The notes under the pieces: generated by a model
The model's input: only the letters and a program-made list of their open reading frames with translations
What the model was told of the DNA's origin: nothing
The model's database searches: none
Translations under genes and position numbers: made by a program
Assembly (NCBI GenBank): GCA_947499715.1
Contig: CANMPL010000001.1
Location: 707,011 to 771,010 of the forward strand
Direction of reading: 5' to 3'
DNA: 64,000 nt
Origin: an uncultured Paracoccaceae bacterium
Lineage (GTDB): Bacteria; Pseudomonadota; Alphaproteobacteria; Rhodobacterales; Rhodobacteraceae
Part shown: positions 63,681 to 64,000 of the stretch, piece after piece
Numbering within the stretch: position 1 is the first letter of the stretch
Layout: each line of letters opens with the position of its first letter

Positions 63681-64000
63681 GCCGTCTCCCAGCTCAGCTG
63701 ACGAAGTGAAGCCGCTCGATCCAAGTATCCTCCCACTGGGACAAGTGGTTTCACGTACAAGCACCCGCACAGCTTTGCCTGTGCGGGTGTGATTTTCTCG
63801 ATTTGCATTCGAAGATTTCAGACAGCATTCGACACCCTGCAGAAAGAGACCAAGAATGCATAGGCCAACTTGCTTTGATCCCGTCGATAGACAGATCGAA
63901 CAGTAGACATTCGCGCAGGCGCAGCGAACGGCATGTGTGGATGGCTCCTGCATAGCAAGACATTTTTGATCTGATTTGTGCATTTGTCAGAAGCAGTCAT
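63681..64000. other. Right-end stretch without a supported gene
   Basis: Apart from the terminator at 63762 nothing is supported. A minus-strand frame of 60 codons starts at the window edge, but it overlaps others in different frames and has no coding character. Confidence 0.35.
63762..63789 (+). terminator. Rho-independent terminator of the NTF2-like pair
   Basis: CACCCGCACAG-CTTTGC-CTGTGCGGGTG is a perfect 11-bp stem, followed by TGATTTTC. It lies 81 bp after the last stop. Confidence 0.75.

Noticed and set aside
63651..64000. Minus-strand frames at the right end
   Set aside because: Three overlapping frames in different phases, Cys-rich and motif-free, overlapping the terminator of the NTF2-like pair.

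Overview
The window looks like a chromosomal segment of an alphaproteobacterium of the Rhodobacterales (Roseobacter group). Reasons: high GC with Rhodobacteraceae-like codon use in the core genes, the core block OmpA-family / ubiA / rsmE / class-3 gshA, a urea ABC operon (urtABCDE), a polyol operon laid out much like Rhodobacter smo/mtlK, and the pair saccharopine dehydrogenase / GST next to recQ. The species cannot be named from sequence alone. I see no rRNA, tRNA or CRISPR array.

Layout. 1-9.4 kb: core genes (partial OmpA-family gene, ubiA, rsmE, gshA, a homocysteine methyltransferase-like gene), with about 3.3 kb inserted between rsmE and the GNAT/membrane/gshA group: a SnoaL-like gene, a divergent LysR gene, and an IS110-family transposase broken by an in-frame TAG. 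9.5-16.2 kb: a small membrane protein and urtABCDE. 16.5-17.5 kb: an orphan TRAP solute receptor. 18.0-25.3 kb: a polyol operon (binding protein, two permeases, SmoS-like SDR, AraC regulator, mannitol dehydrogenase, ATPase), preceded by a 21-bp-period direct repeat that could be the AraC operator. 25.9-30.4 kb: saccharopine dehydrogenase, GST and histidine phosphatase on the minus strand, then recQ. 30.7-31.8 kb: a tyrosine recombinase ruined by two frameshifts. 32.2-39.8 kb: a LacI-controlled operon (ABC importer, clan GH-J glycosidase, 2-hydroxyacid dehydrogenase) with a 38-bp double-palindrome operator in front.

40-60 kb is accessory. 40.2-48.5 kb is an orphan type VI secretion cargo cluster: a DUF4274 protein, an IS3-family relic, VgrG, two unknown proteins, PAAR, a DUF4123 adaptor, a candidate effector and a candidate immunity protein; no T6SS structural genes are present. 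49.4-56.4 kb reads as a defence island. A metallo-beta-lactamase-fold protein with a Gly-rich tail overlaps a single 765-residue protein that fuses an E2-like domain, an E1/ThiF domain and a JAMM peptidase, i.e. most of a ubiquitin-like conjugation pathway in one chain. It is followed by a membrane protein, a reverse transcriptase with a helical C-terminal extension, a 2H phosphoesterase and a HEPN-motif protein. 57.1-60.0 kb is a run of four exported proteins of lower GC, one of them DUF3238-like.

60.3-64 kb: a divergent pair, methionine aminopeptidase and a ParD-like protein, with an inverted repeat over the shared promoter region, then a LysR gene divergent from two NTF2/SnoaL-like genes that end in a clear terminator. 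The most interesting part is 49.4-56.4 kb; the second is the T6SS cargo cluster.
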